Assembly: GCA_964200075.2 (NCBI GenBank) | Contig: CAXNAA020000238.1 | Span: forward strand, 1 to 23,919 | DNA from: Sphacelaria rigidula | Lineage: Eukaryota > Phaeophyceae > Sphacelariales | DNA: 23,919 bases | Reading direction: 5' to 3' | Shown: piece after piece, positions 1 through 11,000 of the stretch | Layout: every line of letters begins with the position of its first letter | Position numbering within the stretch: the first letter of the stretch is position 1 | Made by a program: the position numbers and the translations under genes | Notes under the pieces: generated by a model | What the model was told of the DNA's origin: nothing | The model's database searches: none | What the model saw: the letters and a program-made list of their open reading frames with translations, nothing else

Positions 1-160
1 GGATAAAAGGTTCCTTCCTGTCCTCTGGGGACAAAAAAAAAAACCCCGAGAAAGGCAGGCAATTCCAAAAACACATATCCGATGGGATGATCCCGCATGA
101 AGGACAAACTTCCGCCCCGGGGTAAGAAAAGTCAAGACAAGTACCTCCCAAAAATGAATC

Positions 161-276
161 AATCACGGCGGCCTGCAGAGTTCTACTATTTCCGTGAGGA
201 ACCATGAAGATAGCTAACTCAACCATGGCGGCTTGCAGAGTTCTTATATTTCCGTGAGGAACCATGAAGATAGCTG
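161..276. repeat. 60-bp tandem duplication, two copies
   Basis: Two adjacent copies start at 161 and 221 with an exact 60-bp period. About 56 bp are shared with only a few mismatches, including the block ttccgtgaggaaccatgaag in both copies. I see no protein signal that would explain the duplication. It is best read as a recent local duplication. Confidence 0.85.
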
Positions 277-1073
277 GTTTACGCAACGCCGCATCGTCCG
301 CAGGCTGTGGTCGTCTACGGAGCAAGTAACGTGGCGCCTCCACGAGATCCCTACAGATTCTCGCGTAAGCAAAACCAGTTGGAGATTACTGGCGCGTGTC
401 CGGCCAGTTCGCTGGCACGTGAGGCTTGCGTCTTTGGCAAATGGCTTCGAACACGCTCGCCGTGTCGCCTATTTGATTACCGCTCCCGGGTAAACCGCCG
501 TCTGACACGACGAAGTAGCGCGCTTCCGCCAGCTTCCCCTGGTCAAGGTTAGTTAGCATTTGCGAGAGTGAGACGATGAAAGAGAGCTGCGTAGCCGAAT
601 CAGTCCCAGGGTGGTTGGATTCAGGAAGTGCGATTTAGTGAAAAATCTACCCGGCCAGTCAGAAACGAAGGATTCGTCCAGTCGGTCAGAATATAACCGC
701 AGAATTGCAGAAGACCATCTGCAGAAGGCCTTCGGTGCACTTTCCTAGCTCCGTTGCCTCTTTAGGGCCAAGCACCTTTGATCCATCGACTCGTTGGGGC
801 TCTGAGGGCGTGTCTCAGCACTTTTTTTTTTCGATCGAAAAATTGCGGTCGATTTTTTTTGCCGACCTCATAGGCCCACCGCATTTACGTTCCTTGAAGG
901 CTTCAACTCCAAATTATAACTAGCGGCGCGCGGAGAAGAATGCAACGAGGTATAAGACCATCGTTTGAGATTGAGAACATGTGGTCGAAAGGCACGAAGC
1001 GGCACTTGACTCCTATCTTACAAATAGGCTTGTGATGCTAGGAAGGATTTTTTTTAATACTATTATAGTAATA
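277..1073. other. no recognisable gene
   Basis: Short overlapping open frames are present, but none has a recognisable motif or a convincing splice-bounded exon. Homopolymer T runs occur near 821-860 and 1048-1056. I find nothing else to annotate here. Confidence 0.5.
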
Positions 1074-1274
1074 GAGATGTTCGGAAAACGCTTTTTTTTC
1101 ATTTCAGAGTGCAAATATCTCAGGACCAGAGTGCAGAATCATGAAAAAAACAACTCATCGAAAAGAAGTCAAGGGGATCCCACATTTGACGGAGGGGGGA
1201 ATAATTTTTTGGTACACTCTGATCCTGAGATATTTGCACTCTGAAATGACAAAAAAGGGTTTTCCGAAAATCTC
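1074..1274. mobile_element. foldback (MITE-like) element with 60-bp inverted arms
   Basis: The left arm 1074-1133 and the right arm 1215-1274 are reverse complements over 60 bp with only about four mismatches. They share the core catttcagagtgcaaatatc. The roughly 80-bp middle is not coding. The structure is that of a small non-autonomous foldback element or MITE. No clear target-site duplication was found, so the exact ends are uncertain. Confidence 0.75.
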
Positions 1275-1290
1275 CAATATCACCAAAAAT

Positions 1291-1393
1291 AATGCTCGTT
1301 AAGTGGAATTTATGCTCGATTTATGCTCGCATGTTCAAACAAATTATGCTCAATTTATGCTCGCAACGTGGAGCTTATGCTCGATTATGCTCG
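1291..1393 (+). repeat. cluster of seven TATGCTCG motifs
   Basis: The octamer TATGCTCG, or a one-base variant, occurs at 1291, 1311, 1322, 1345, 1356, 1376 and 1386. The start-to-start spacings are 20, 11, 23, 11, 20 and 10 bp, close to whole helical turns. Part of this comes from a direct repeat of about 65 bp (1303-1330 and 1368-1395). It lies immediately beside the foldback element at 1074-1274. Function is unknown. Confidence 0.7.
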
Positions 1394-1507
1394 TAATATC
1401 CAACAAGGATGGCATTCTCGACCGGATATAGACCCAACGATCACTATATGCATGTTATGTATACAGGTGGGGGCTCTCAGTAGTGGCGGTATGTGGCCAC
1501 CGCGGAC

Positions 1508-1590
1508 ACCGGCACTACTCTAAAAAAGTGCCAAAAGAGGTGCAATTGAGGGCTCTGAATACCTCAGTAGTGCCGGTTCTGGCACTACTG
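1508..1590. repeat. palindrome cluster around AGTAGTGCC
   Basis: A perfect hairpin is formed by the arms 1565-1574 and 1581-1590 (cagtagtgcc / ggcactactg) with a 6-nt loop. A third copy of the arm, accggcactact, lies at 1508-1519 in inverted orientation to 1566-1577. It could be a remnant of a foldback element. Confidence 0.65.
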
Positions 1591-2689
1591 ACGACCGTCC
1601 GTTCCTACAGTGCTACGCTTGCCCTTTGTGGGACCAACGGAAGCACAAAACGGACGGTGACCTTTGTTTCAAGGGGTTTCGATAGGATACGCCATTTAAG
1701 GTTTCGGGGTAGTAGAACTAAACCCGATGTTTTTTTGTTTTTCACATTCAACTTGATTGATCCTGTTCATAGGTTGATCATTTCCTTCCCTACTAGCACA
1801 ACAGCAGCAGTACGGCCACAAAATTTGTTCATGCCGAAAGACCTTACCGACAAGAAAAGCAAGGACACATCTGCACCCAACGCAACTAAAAAGGTGGGGC
1901 ATCTGGTGTGGAAAAAAACTCACGAAAGAGTACACCGCCCACCAACAGGAGTGAGCGAGGAAGAATGAACCACACCCCTTTTCACTTCCTACCGGCTACC
2001 GAGACAAGGAGAGCAACAGGCATCAGACGACAGCAGTACAGAAGTAGTACTGTACAGGGCCTACAGTGCTCTGAACAGTTGACAAGTGATGCGATACAGG
2101 ACCACTCCCGCTACTCGTGCTGCCACTTGGATAGCCTGCACAGTACATAGACACAGTGTACGGAGAGCGTGGTGTCTTGTACAACAGCAGTGCAACAACG
2201 ACAGTATGATATGGCGGTATGCTCGATGGCAAGCAGTTGATGCATGCTGCATACAGTCTGTGTTGTCAGAGCATCCATACAATCAAGCATGCGCGGTGCT
2301 TGGCTGACGAAGAACACAAAACGATCGTTTGCTCGTCAATATCGAGCAAAGAGTTTATCGCCGCAGGCTTGCGGTCTTCTGCCCTACGACAACATGTTTT
2401 CTTTACTGCCCTGCTGTGGATTGCTGTGAAGTGCGTTGGCCGCTGTTTCGTGTGCAGCATTTCGATTTGAAATTGGCTTTGTCGTGGGTTGGTTTTGGAC
2501 ACTCATTCGAAGAGCATATAATATGATAAATCTCCTGTGGGTGTTATATTACGTATATATTTTCCTTTATCTACGGGCAGTCAGCCATGGCTCATTTGTC
2601 ACAGCCGTGTCTACGTTGTCGACGCTGTGTGAGTGTTATTCCTTTTCGATAATATGGAGGGATTAGGGTGCGAGATGTGTAACTCCCAG
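1591..2689. other. no recognisable gene
   Basis: Open frames occur on both strands, the longest being 161 codons at 1483-1968. None shows a family motif, and frames of this size are expected by chance in a window this long. The stretch 2030-2320 is open in several frames at once, which argues against coding in any one of them. Confidence 0.45.
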
Positions 2690-3599
2690 TACCGTAAGTT
2701 GCTCTGTGATCGCACAGGGCGTGAATTTCGCACAGGGGTCTTGAGAACGCACCCCTGTGCGATCAAAAATACGGGTTGAAACGATTTAATTATTTTTTCG
2801 CACAGGGGGCGTTGTTTTCGCACAGCGGTGCGATCTCAAGGATGAAATGCGTCTCAGCCACCTTCCGGGCGTGAGGACGCGCGCGCGCGGATGGGTCTTA
2901 GAGGCGGACAGCCTGAGTTGCGACGATTTTTGTCTTTATTCCACTGGTCATTATGGGGCTTCTCTGGACTACGCACTGCGGTGTGGCAGTGCAGACACAA
3001 AAAACATACGGAGTGGTTTTCTTGTTCAATTTATTCTACTCAAGTTCGTCGTGCACCTTGAATGAAACCACCAAAGCCGAAACCTTTCACCAAACGCCAC
3101 CACCGACGGAAAGAACGAAGCCCGAAAGCAAACGCGTACTGGCACCGAACGATATTTTTTGCAGTCAATCTCGGCTCTCTCTTCGACATTTCGTGTAACG
3201 GTATACCGGTACCACGACAGCTACCGTAGGCTCGTGCGGTGTGCTTGATGTTGTGCTGTGGCTGTGTGCCCGTGTGTACTTGCTATGTTTCAGGCATCTT
3301 CAGATCTTATTCCTACGGCAGTACTGTCGCAGAATGTTCCTTTACACCGGCGAAGATTCTCTCAGTATCGCACATGGCGGGGTTATCGCACAGGGTGTGC
3401 GTTCAAAGACCCTTGTGTAATCGAAATTATTTACTGATATCGCACATGTTGAGATGGCATAGGGGTGTGCGATGGAAAAGCAGTACCAAACGATTTAATT
3501 CAATTTTCGCACAGGGGTCGTGAGAACACACCCCTGTGCAGAAAAAAAAAGTTCGAGAACATATCAAAATCAATCGCACCCACAGAGCAACTTACGGTA
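2690..3599. mobile_element. ~910-bp element with 19-bp terminal inverted repeats
   Basis: The ends taccgtaagttgctctgtg (2690-2708) and cacagagcaacttacggta (3581-3599) are perfect inverse copies. If the TIR proper begins at CCGTAAG, the element is bounded by TA on both sides, which would fit a TA target duplication as used by Tc1/mariner-type transposons. Inside each end is a hairpin made of gcacaggggt/acccctgtgc (2729-2761 and 3509-3539). The sequence aaacgatttaatt precedes a cgcaca run at both ends. No transposase is encoded in the interior, so the element is non-autonomous. Confidence 0.7.
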
Positions 3600-4950
3600 G
3601 TTACTGTCATATTTCGAAGGTTCCAATTGTCTGAGACCAAGGCTGGGGATCATCACGGGAAGAGGGGCGGGTAGTTCCGCCATCAAGAGCTCGCCTCACG
3701 GGTGGTGTGCGGACGTGAAGAAAGCTGCATCGCTTGCGACTTATGTAACAGCATAGATTGCAAGCGGTTTCAACTGGAAAAACGTGCCGGACTGGTAGTG
3801 CACGACGAAGTTCGTGAAGGATTGTGTACATGCGGGCCCCACCCCGTCTGCATTGGTCCAAACACAAGCGATCCAGTACAGCATATCATATACTGCGGTT
3901 AGAGACTGCGCACCACCCGCATCAGTGACGCCTGTAGCTGCACAACGTGCTCGATGCACAGCAGCAACGTGCAAGGTGATATGGCACACCGCAGAACGTA
4001 ACATCCTTCGTATATCTCTGCCCTGCAGTGATTTCCACCTGTCTTCCGCAGTTCACCACAACATGTACCCAGCCGCTTCTGCTGCCGTTCATGTGTACGG
4101 GTAATACCACCCGTCGCAGGTCCAGATTTTTGTAACCCGACCGTCTTGCAGCTGTACTCGACAACAGATTTCAGTACTGTGCACAGTACACTTTTTTCAA
4201 AGCTGAACAGAAATATCTTGTCCATCTTGGTACATTTTCAAATATAAAGTTTGGCAGTGGGACTCTGGCGTTGTCGTCAAAATATGGCCGAAGTGGAAGC
4301 GAGGAAATCACCGAAATATTCACGTGCAAAGCCGTTGCGGAGATAATTCAAGTTGATAAGGCTAGAAGAATACCAGTGCAACGCCCACTCCGGCTGCCAG
4401 CCTGTTTGCACGGCCGGGTCGGTAGTGGTGGGACCGTCTGTACCGGGATGTCGCCTCCAGTACCAGGTACGCCGGCAACGGCCCGTCGCGCAACCCACTG
4501 GTCGCGCGACAGGAGCTTAACCTTCGACTGTCAACCGTTCTGGAGCGGAAACGTTCACCTCCCAACCCTCATATATATAGCGGACCATAAACGATGCTTG
4601 TTTGCTGGGTTTCTTCGAGCGTTCATCCCTAACTGGGCAAAGAATAATGCGTGGCCGGCAGGATCAATTGCACAGTCAGCGTGATCAACTGTCACTGTAC
4701 CCACTATAATCGTCATCAGGGTGTTAAAAACGTGATCGCGCACCCTATGATTATCTACCGTATGAATGCAGACCGGGCCATCACCGACTTCCCCTACTGT
4801 AGCTGAGACAGTGACACCTTCCTCTACTGTAATACCAATCTACACATCCTCCAAGTTTCGGCGTAATCTGACGCGGGATGCGGATGCTCTTCACGCCTAA
4901 CCTGCCAAAACACCGCCTCCATATTATCAAAAGAGAATAACACTGGGTCA
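3600..4950. other. no recognisable gene
   Basis: The longest frames (137 codons on + at 4271-4684, 108 codons on - at 3899-4225) have no motif I recognise and no supporting splice context. Nothing else is seen apart from short GTACAG/CTGTAC-rich patches. Confidence 0.45.
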
Positions 4951-4974
4951 CCAACTGAGCCACCGGGGATGGAA
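4951..4974 (-). repeat. tRNA-like 5' fragment (SINE head remnant)
   Basis: On the - strand the 12-mer TGGCTCAGTTGG, a good Pol III A box, sits a few bases inside TCCCCGG. It is identical to the A box of the SINE at 8724-9066. No matching B box or 3' acceptor half follows, so it is not a functional tRNA gene. It is probably a truncated SINE or tRNA-derived head. Confidence 0.4.
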
Positions 4975-4984
4975 AAGGAAAACT

Positions 4985-5064
4985 CCGATCTGATAGATCG
5001 TGATTTGAACTACAATATCGTAGCTTATGTTCACGATGGTTGAAATCACGACTCATTAGATCGG
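4985..5064. repeat. imperfect hairpin with 22-bp arms
   Basis: The arm ccgatctgatagatcgtgat(tt) at 4985-5006 pairs with the reverse complement at 5043-5064 with three or four mismatches and a 36-nt loop. It resembles a tiny MITE or foldback remnant. It lies directly beside the tRNA-like fragment at 4951-4974. Confidence 0.65.
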
Positions 5065-6403
5065 AATTTGTTTAGCAGGTACAAACATATACTAGGGAGC
5101 ACCGCACCACTCACCAGGAACGAAATCAACAACCGATAGAAGACAGGGGCACATCAGTTTCCGTGTCATGAATAGCCCAATATCTCAAGTTCATCCCTAG
5201 TCGGGTACAAAGGGGGCAATTCTCTCGGTCATTTCCATCCTGGGTTCCTCGCGAATTGTCGCCGTTGTTGTGCTCGCGAGGCCAGTCCTCTGATTGGCGG
5301 CTCCTCACGCAGCAGCACCTCAAATGTCGCGGCAGAATGCAGTTTGTACATGCGGTCCTGCCCTATTTACTTTTGTTTTACTCGTACCGTGCGGGTGATC
5401 AAAGGTCAACTACGGTCAGGCTGGCGCTGTGGAAGGGGCAACGCGGTAAAGGTTCTTCAGTATTCGGAGAAAATTGTGTCAATGCCATGACGTCGCGGTG
5501 CGGCGGTGTAAGGATCCTTTGAGACAGTTCAGCGTCTCACCATGGTGGTTGCCTGTACTGCATCCATCGAGTGCATGGTGTCTGCTGCCAACGGGTGCAA
5601 GTGTGGATTCCGCGGCGAGGTAGCTTCACCCAGGGTCAAGGGTGCACAGCGGCCCCGAGGGTCTCGACACCCGGCGGGCTCTTTCTCGTCGTTCTTATCA
5701 ACATTCTTCATGACAAATGTTGAGAAGTCTTTCCTCCAGGAAACATTACAGCAGCCGTTGGAAGTTGGAAGTCATTGAAACCCTCCACGAAGATGCGAGT
5801 GAGGGCAGCAGCCAGGGTGAAGGTTCAAACCGAAACTGGATTGAATGTGTAGGCGACCAGTTACTGTAGAGATACACACCATGCTTTCCCCGGAGGGTGG
5901 ACAGGCCAATGCCCGCAAGTTCCTCATACCCAGTGCGTACGTAGCGTCGAGTTTTCATTTTGTTGGGTTTGAGTTGGGTTGGGCGGCGTTGGGTTGGGTG
6001 GGTAAGTGAAGGGAGAGCACGGGTAGGTTTGAACTGTTGCATGATGTTGTACAGAGCTCGGCTTGGATTCGAAGATCGCACAGATGAAACACGTTCCCTC
6101 GTCGCCTGAACTCTTCACGGCCCTGGTGAGAATTCATTTCATCCCGAATTCCACAAACTAAACGATGGCGGCCACGCTAGCTGTATCGCGGGATAGATCT
6201 TCCAACGAAAAACGATACTCCGGGTGCAGGGGACATCGCTTATCTCAAGAAAAGTGGGGGTTTAAACACGTAGTCATGGGGTCGTTATGCTCTGTCACCG
6301 ACTGTGCTGCGCATATCTTCACAGACGAGAGCACACCTCCGCGAGGCGAAAGCCATGGTGGTGCCGCACATATGTACGTAATGCCCACCACAGCACCGTG
6401 TGA
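5065..6403. other. unresolved region, no confident gene
   Basis: Several frames on both strands read open between about 5530 and 6130, and strong GT donors occur near 5805, 6002 and 6127. I could not build a phase-consistent exon chain or recognise a protein family. A short Cys-rich + strand peptide is encoded at 5542-5622 but does not join in phase to the downstream EGF-type gene. It may include 5' exons of that gene, but this is not supported. Confidence 0.35.
5965..6002 (+). other. G-rich tract, possible G-quadruplex
   Basis: Six runs of GGG occur in 38 bp (5965, 5976, 5981, 5991, 5996 and 6000), separated by short loops. This satisfies the usual G-quadruplex pattern on the + strand. A GTAAGT splice-donor-like hexamer follows directly at 6002. 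Confidence 0.6.
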
Positions 6404-6643
6404 AACGTGGACTACGCGACGCGGGAAAGACGTCTACCTAGCTACTATGATACAGTATTTCAGCGGGAAGTTGAAAAAACGCAACGGACCAACGCCTCGC
6501 TTCTAGAAGTCGTGTTTAGAAAACAGTATACTAGCAGTGAACATCTAAGAACATACAACCATCTGCTCAAGAGAAATAAACGTTTGTTTTACCCTGAACT
6601 CGTCCGTGAGCTGATGAAACGTGTGCTGAGCCGCAACGTGTGA
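6404..6643 (+). CDS. orphan open frame, possibly a terminal exon
   Basis: An 80-codon frame runs from a stop at 6401-6403 to TGA at 6641-6643. It has no ATG near its start, so if coding it would have to be the 3' part of a spliced gene. The encoded peptide is rich in K, R, E and L and would form amphipathic helices; it ends ELMKRVLSRNV. I do not recognise a family. A possible acceptor (tatttcag) lies at 6454-6461. It could equally be a chance frame. Confidence 0.2.
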   Translation, partial: NVDYATRERRLPSYYDTVFQREVEKTQRTNASLLEVVFRKQYTSSEHLRTYNHLLKRNKRLFYPELVRELMKRVLSRNV

Positions 6644-7863
6644 ATTTGCATTAATCCCGTGGCGGTACTGTACCTCGTGGCATGTTATTATTCTGTGATA
6701 AACTGTACGTTGACTGGATTGTACCGTCTCTGTACACTACTGTCTGCTGTCCTGACCGTACAGAAACTGCCGAGAGAGAGTACTGTTTTCGAAGGGGGGG
6801 CTGCATTTCAGGAAAACGATAGTAGTGGTGATTTTGAATTGCTGATAGCAATCTGGTATCACCTTTGTTGGTTGACTGCTCGCATTTCTCGAATATCACA
6901 GCACAGTCTGCATGGTAAAGGACGAAAAAATGAATATCAGGTACTCAGTGCTACTGAGTGCTGTTTACTGTACCAACAATATCGAAAGCTGTGCCGCGGA
7001 GATCGACGTGGAATCGACTACCATCACGGAGTAAAACCGGTTTTGCCCTGAACTACCCTGCCCACTGTACAGGTACAGTACAATCACCTAGAGACCACCT
7101 CACCAACGGGTGCAGTGCTGCTAGTTTCTGGTTTCTCGCCCCCTCCTGCGCCACTCATTTCCTCCATGGGGGCTACTGCATCTGAAGGCATAGTTGGCGC
7201 TACTTCGTCCGTAGACATATCCACTCCCCTCTACGGTGCCGCACGCATGACACAACCCAACGCAACCACGACAAACAAGAGATATCCCAAAATGGAACCA
7301 AACCTACGTGCCCCAACTGTGTCTAGAACCAAGCATTTCGGTTCAGAACCAAATATCCGGAGAAATGCCTGGGAAAGTTGGAGCTGACATGTCCCAGCAA
7401 TGCACACTGAATACATGGAGGAGAATGCCGCTGCTCAACTCTTCCACTCGCAGTTCGACTGCAGTGTTAGCAACGCTACTGACCATGGTGATAAGAGTAT
7501 TTTGTTATGGTGAGTTCATGCGGATATCTTTCCCACAAAGATCTCCAAGTTACTGTTTCAACACACTTCCCGCCTTTTAGCATGGCCGCGGACACCAGGC
7601 ACCGTGGTGATCGCCCATGAAAAGTAGAGTGGGCAATGTTGCTGTGAATCACCCGATGGTGAATTTCGTTGCTATACTGACGAGGTAGGATGTATACCCC
7701 TTCTCTATTGTCCATCAGTTGTGGGTGTCAGGCCCCCTGTTCGGGCTCGCTGCTGCCGAGACGAGCGTATGCACGCAAGGATGACGATGTCATTGCAATC
7801 GCGATCCAGTTGGCCCGCTTCTCTTACAGCTTCATTACGCTTTCATCTGCTCTGTGCAACTAG
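6644..7863. other. no recognisable gene
   Basis: There are open frames of up to 130 codons on + but no motif or convincing splice pairing. This is the region upstream of the first exon I can recognise in the EGF-type gene, so undetected 5' exons of that gene could be here. Confidence 0.4.
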
Positions 7864-8037
7864 AGTCTGATGAGCCGTACACGACAGCGGACCGGGATGC
7901 GCCTACAACGTTCTACGACACCCGCTTCGAGATAACACCGTGTTGCAACGTCACCAACGAGGCAGCGGAGATAACGCTGTGGTTTAGGACGGACGGGAAC
8001 TTTTCGGAGACCGACGCCATATTTTTCGACTTGCCAA
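7864..8037 (+). CDS. exon 1 found: beta-module, first half
   Basis: The acceptor is a pyrimidine-rich stretch ending CTCTGTGCAACTAG at 7863, and the donor is A|GTGAGG after 8037. The exon takes in 2 nt and leaves 1 nt. Its 57 complete codons include NVTNEAAEITLWFRTDG and end AIFFDLP. The pattern of alternating hydrophobic residues, then a Gly/Asn turn and a final LP, is that of a beta-sandwich module seen in large algal extracellular proteins. NVT and NFS are potential N-glycosylation sites. An alternative acceptor two bases downstream would make the exon begin in phase 0. Confidence 0.6.
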
Positions 8038-11000
8038 GTGAGGGGGTGTCTTGACCCTTTGGCTACGGAGGCCAGCCATCCATCTGTTGAGTCAGCGTTG
8101 TTTAACCTGAAAATACAAGAGCCACATTGCCTACCCAGGAGGACGCCACTGGGTTGACGAACACAAAAACAACGACTTCGAAATCGACCGACAGTTTCCG
8201 ATGACAATGAAACTGCTTCAGGGGTGTGATCGTTCAAGATTTGGACCTATGCGACAACCAACAGTGGACAAACCACAGCTAACCCAAGGGGTTGAACGCC
8301 GGGCAAGAGAGTTGAGCTGCTCCCTGAATAGTGTTCGATAGCTCTCACGACAGCTCTTTCTCAACCTCGTATGAGACAATTCTGCTGGCCTCTATCCATC
8401 AAGAAATGAGATTGCAACGGCTGTTTTCGCAAATTGCACGGCACAAATGATACCCACAAAGTCAAAAAGATTGCACAGTGTTGATTTTTGTACTTGCCCG
8501 ATACTGAAACAACCGCACTCAATCCAAGCGTCCCGCATTGAGTGGACTCAGGCTACCCACGGATGCATGCACGTTCTTCTATGGATGTCTGAATGCAACA
8601 CTCATACCCTGAAAGGAAAAGCACATGCTCCCATCTCAAAAGCTTCTGGCACGCACTGCCACATCCGATGGGCGGTCTTTGTCTATCTGTGTTCCTCTTC
8701 GGTCCTGTTTTGCGGTATAGTGCGTGTGTTGTCGTCCCATTTTTTCTGGACGCCTGTCTACACCTTTCGCTACATGTGGGCGCACCAGCCGGGGTCACAC
8801 AGGAGGAAGGTCAACACGGAAGCTTTTTATTTTTTATTTTTTTGTATCCTACCTTCCTTCCGCGGTGCTTACCTTTACTTTTGATCGCGAGAGGGGTTCA
8901 GCACTCCCTTCCCTCGTCGACCCTTAAGTCCAATATTGTGTACCCACAACATAGTCGATCTCCACTATTGAGCATGGTGTGAGAAAAAATCCCAAATCGC
9001 TCCGAGAATTGAACGCACGACCCAACCGTCAAAAGATGTCGAGGTTACCAACTGAGCCATCGGGGCGAGCGGCGTATGTACATGTACCTCGATTAATCGC
9101 ATTCAAATGTTCGATTTTGGGCGAGTGCTTTATTCTTCGTGGGGCCTGAAAAAATCGAAAGCAGCTCAGCTGCGATTCAGGGAGCGGACAAATCTCAGCA
9201 CCGTACTTTTCCCGCTTTCCACTTCCTGATCCAACAATGTCAAGATAGACCCTCAGGGAACATGCAGCGGCTGGTGATGATGCTGCAGAGCACATGTTCC
9301 ATACATCGAGTACTGACTGTACGTCACGGTATTTCGTTGTCGTGTAAGTGACACCTGTGGTAGGGATACCCATCTGGAGCATTCGTTTGGGATTTCATAC
9401 CAATCTGAGATTTACATGAAAGGCAAGCTCCCATCCGTGGTATCCATCTGAGATATGAACACCCATCTGAGATGCCCATCGGGGATCTGAAGTCCGTGTT
9501 GAATATCCATTTGGAATATGAACGCCCATGTGGCATATCAATTTGAGATATAGACCTTAATCTAGGGCATTCTTCTGGGATATGGGCACCTGTCTGACAT
9601 GTCCATCTGGGACGTTCGTATCGACCTATACAGCACGGTATTCTCTAAGCTCGCGCTGGCCATAGCCCATGGCCTGCAAGTGTAGCCAGTACTATGCTCT
9701 GTCAGGGTACACTATGCCCCGATGTTTGCCCTACTACGACACGCTGCGCCTCGCTGTGCCGGCACACACTATCCCGGATGTATACCCCACCAACGAACGC
9801 ACAGTACACGCCACTGCTGCAGCGCACACCAACCCAACTGTACGGTCGCGGGCGTAGAAGCTGTCCATGGGTTCGGGTCACGGTCAGGACCAGAGTCAAG
9901 GTTAATCCTGGGGTCGGTCGGGGGTTGGCCCGGTTGTTGCGGCAACCTGCAGAGAAATAAAAACATCGACAAGGTAAACTGATCTCGGCAGGTAGGATAT
10001 ATGAGGTCTCGATGGACATCCCGGGTGAATATATGGTCTCAGATGGACGCCTCAGATCGAGATCATAAATAAACTTCCGTATGCCAGATGGATATACCAG
10101 GTGGATATCCCGAATCCATAAGGGTATCCACATTCCACAGGGATACCCTGGGTGGATGTCCGTATCCCAGACAGGTGTCCCAGCTGAATCTCAGATCGCG
10201 AATTAATATCCCTGATGAATATCTATGTCCTAGGTAAAGGGAGGTCCATCTGGTGTATTTCAACATCCCAGGTGGATGTAAGACGTCAGATGGACGCCCC
10301 CGATGGATATCCGTATCCCAGATAGAACTTGCACGGCAAGGCAGGTGTCCTCTCGTATTTGTTCGAGATAGAAGACGTACATATTGACTCGCAAATACAT
10401 TTGTCGTTACTGTCACTGCATCGACATACGACGAAGCTATACCTTCTAGCAACAACTCCACAAACATCCGTAAGAGAAGGTAGCATAGTTGATCCTTTAT
10501 TCGACTACTCTATGAAGTCTAAGCTAATCACATGGGAGGATACCATAACGGCCAAACTAGAATAACCGGAAATACTAATGGTTGACAATGAGCAAGGGAA
10601 AACATGCCACCGTGGAGATGCCTCCGTATGTTACCCATCCACACTCACGGTTAACAGCGAATTGGCTGCTCGTTCGGTACGTTGCGGGAACGCCGTGACG
10701 GTTATTTAGCGTGCGTGCCCACCGACGAGGAGTGTGCTTGGTTGCCCGCTCAGACTCTCCTGATCTGGATGGCCAGCCCATGGCAGAAGCGATAGGCAAC
10801 GTGGCAACCGAAAAGTGTGCTTGCTGTGAAGTAGCGACCCTTAAAACACGTCGTTGCTCTACTGTCAAATTGCTGGGAGCCACTTCTGCTGTGACAGGTG
10901 ATCCAAAAATATTACTGTTGTTGTACTACTGTGAAACTATAGTTCGACCCGTACTGTGTCGTGACTTGCACTTGTGTACATACTGGGCACCATGCTAAAT

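Noticed and set aside
4271-4684. 137-codon + frame as a gene
   Set aside because: No motif, no signal sequence and no splice partners.
5542-5622. Short Cys-rich + peptide (NGCKCGFRGE) as an upstream EGF exon
   Set aside because: Its donor leaves phase 0 while the next recognised exon at 7864 needs phase 1, and no good acceptor gives this frame.
8985-9066. Functional tRNA gene on the - strand
   Set aside because: A and B boxes are present, but the acceptor, anticodon and T stems do not pair; better explained as a SINE head.
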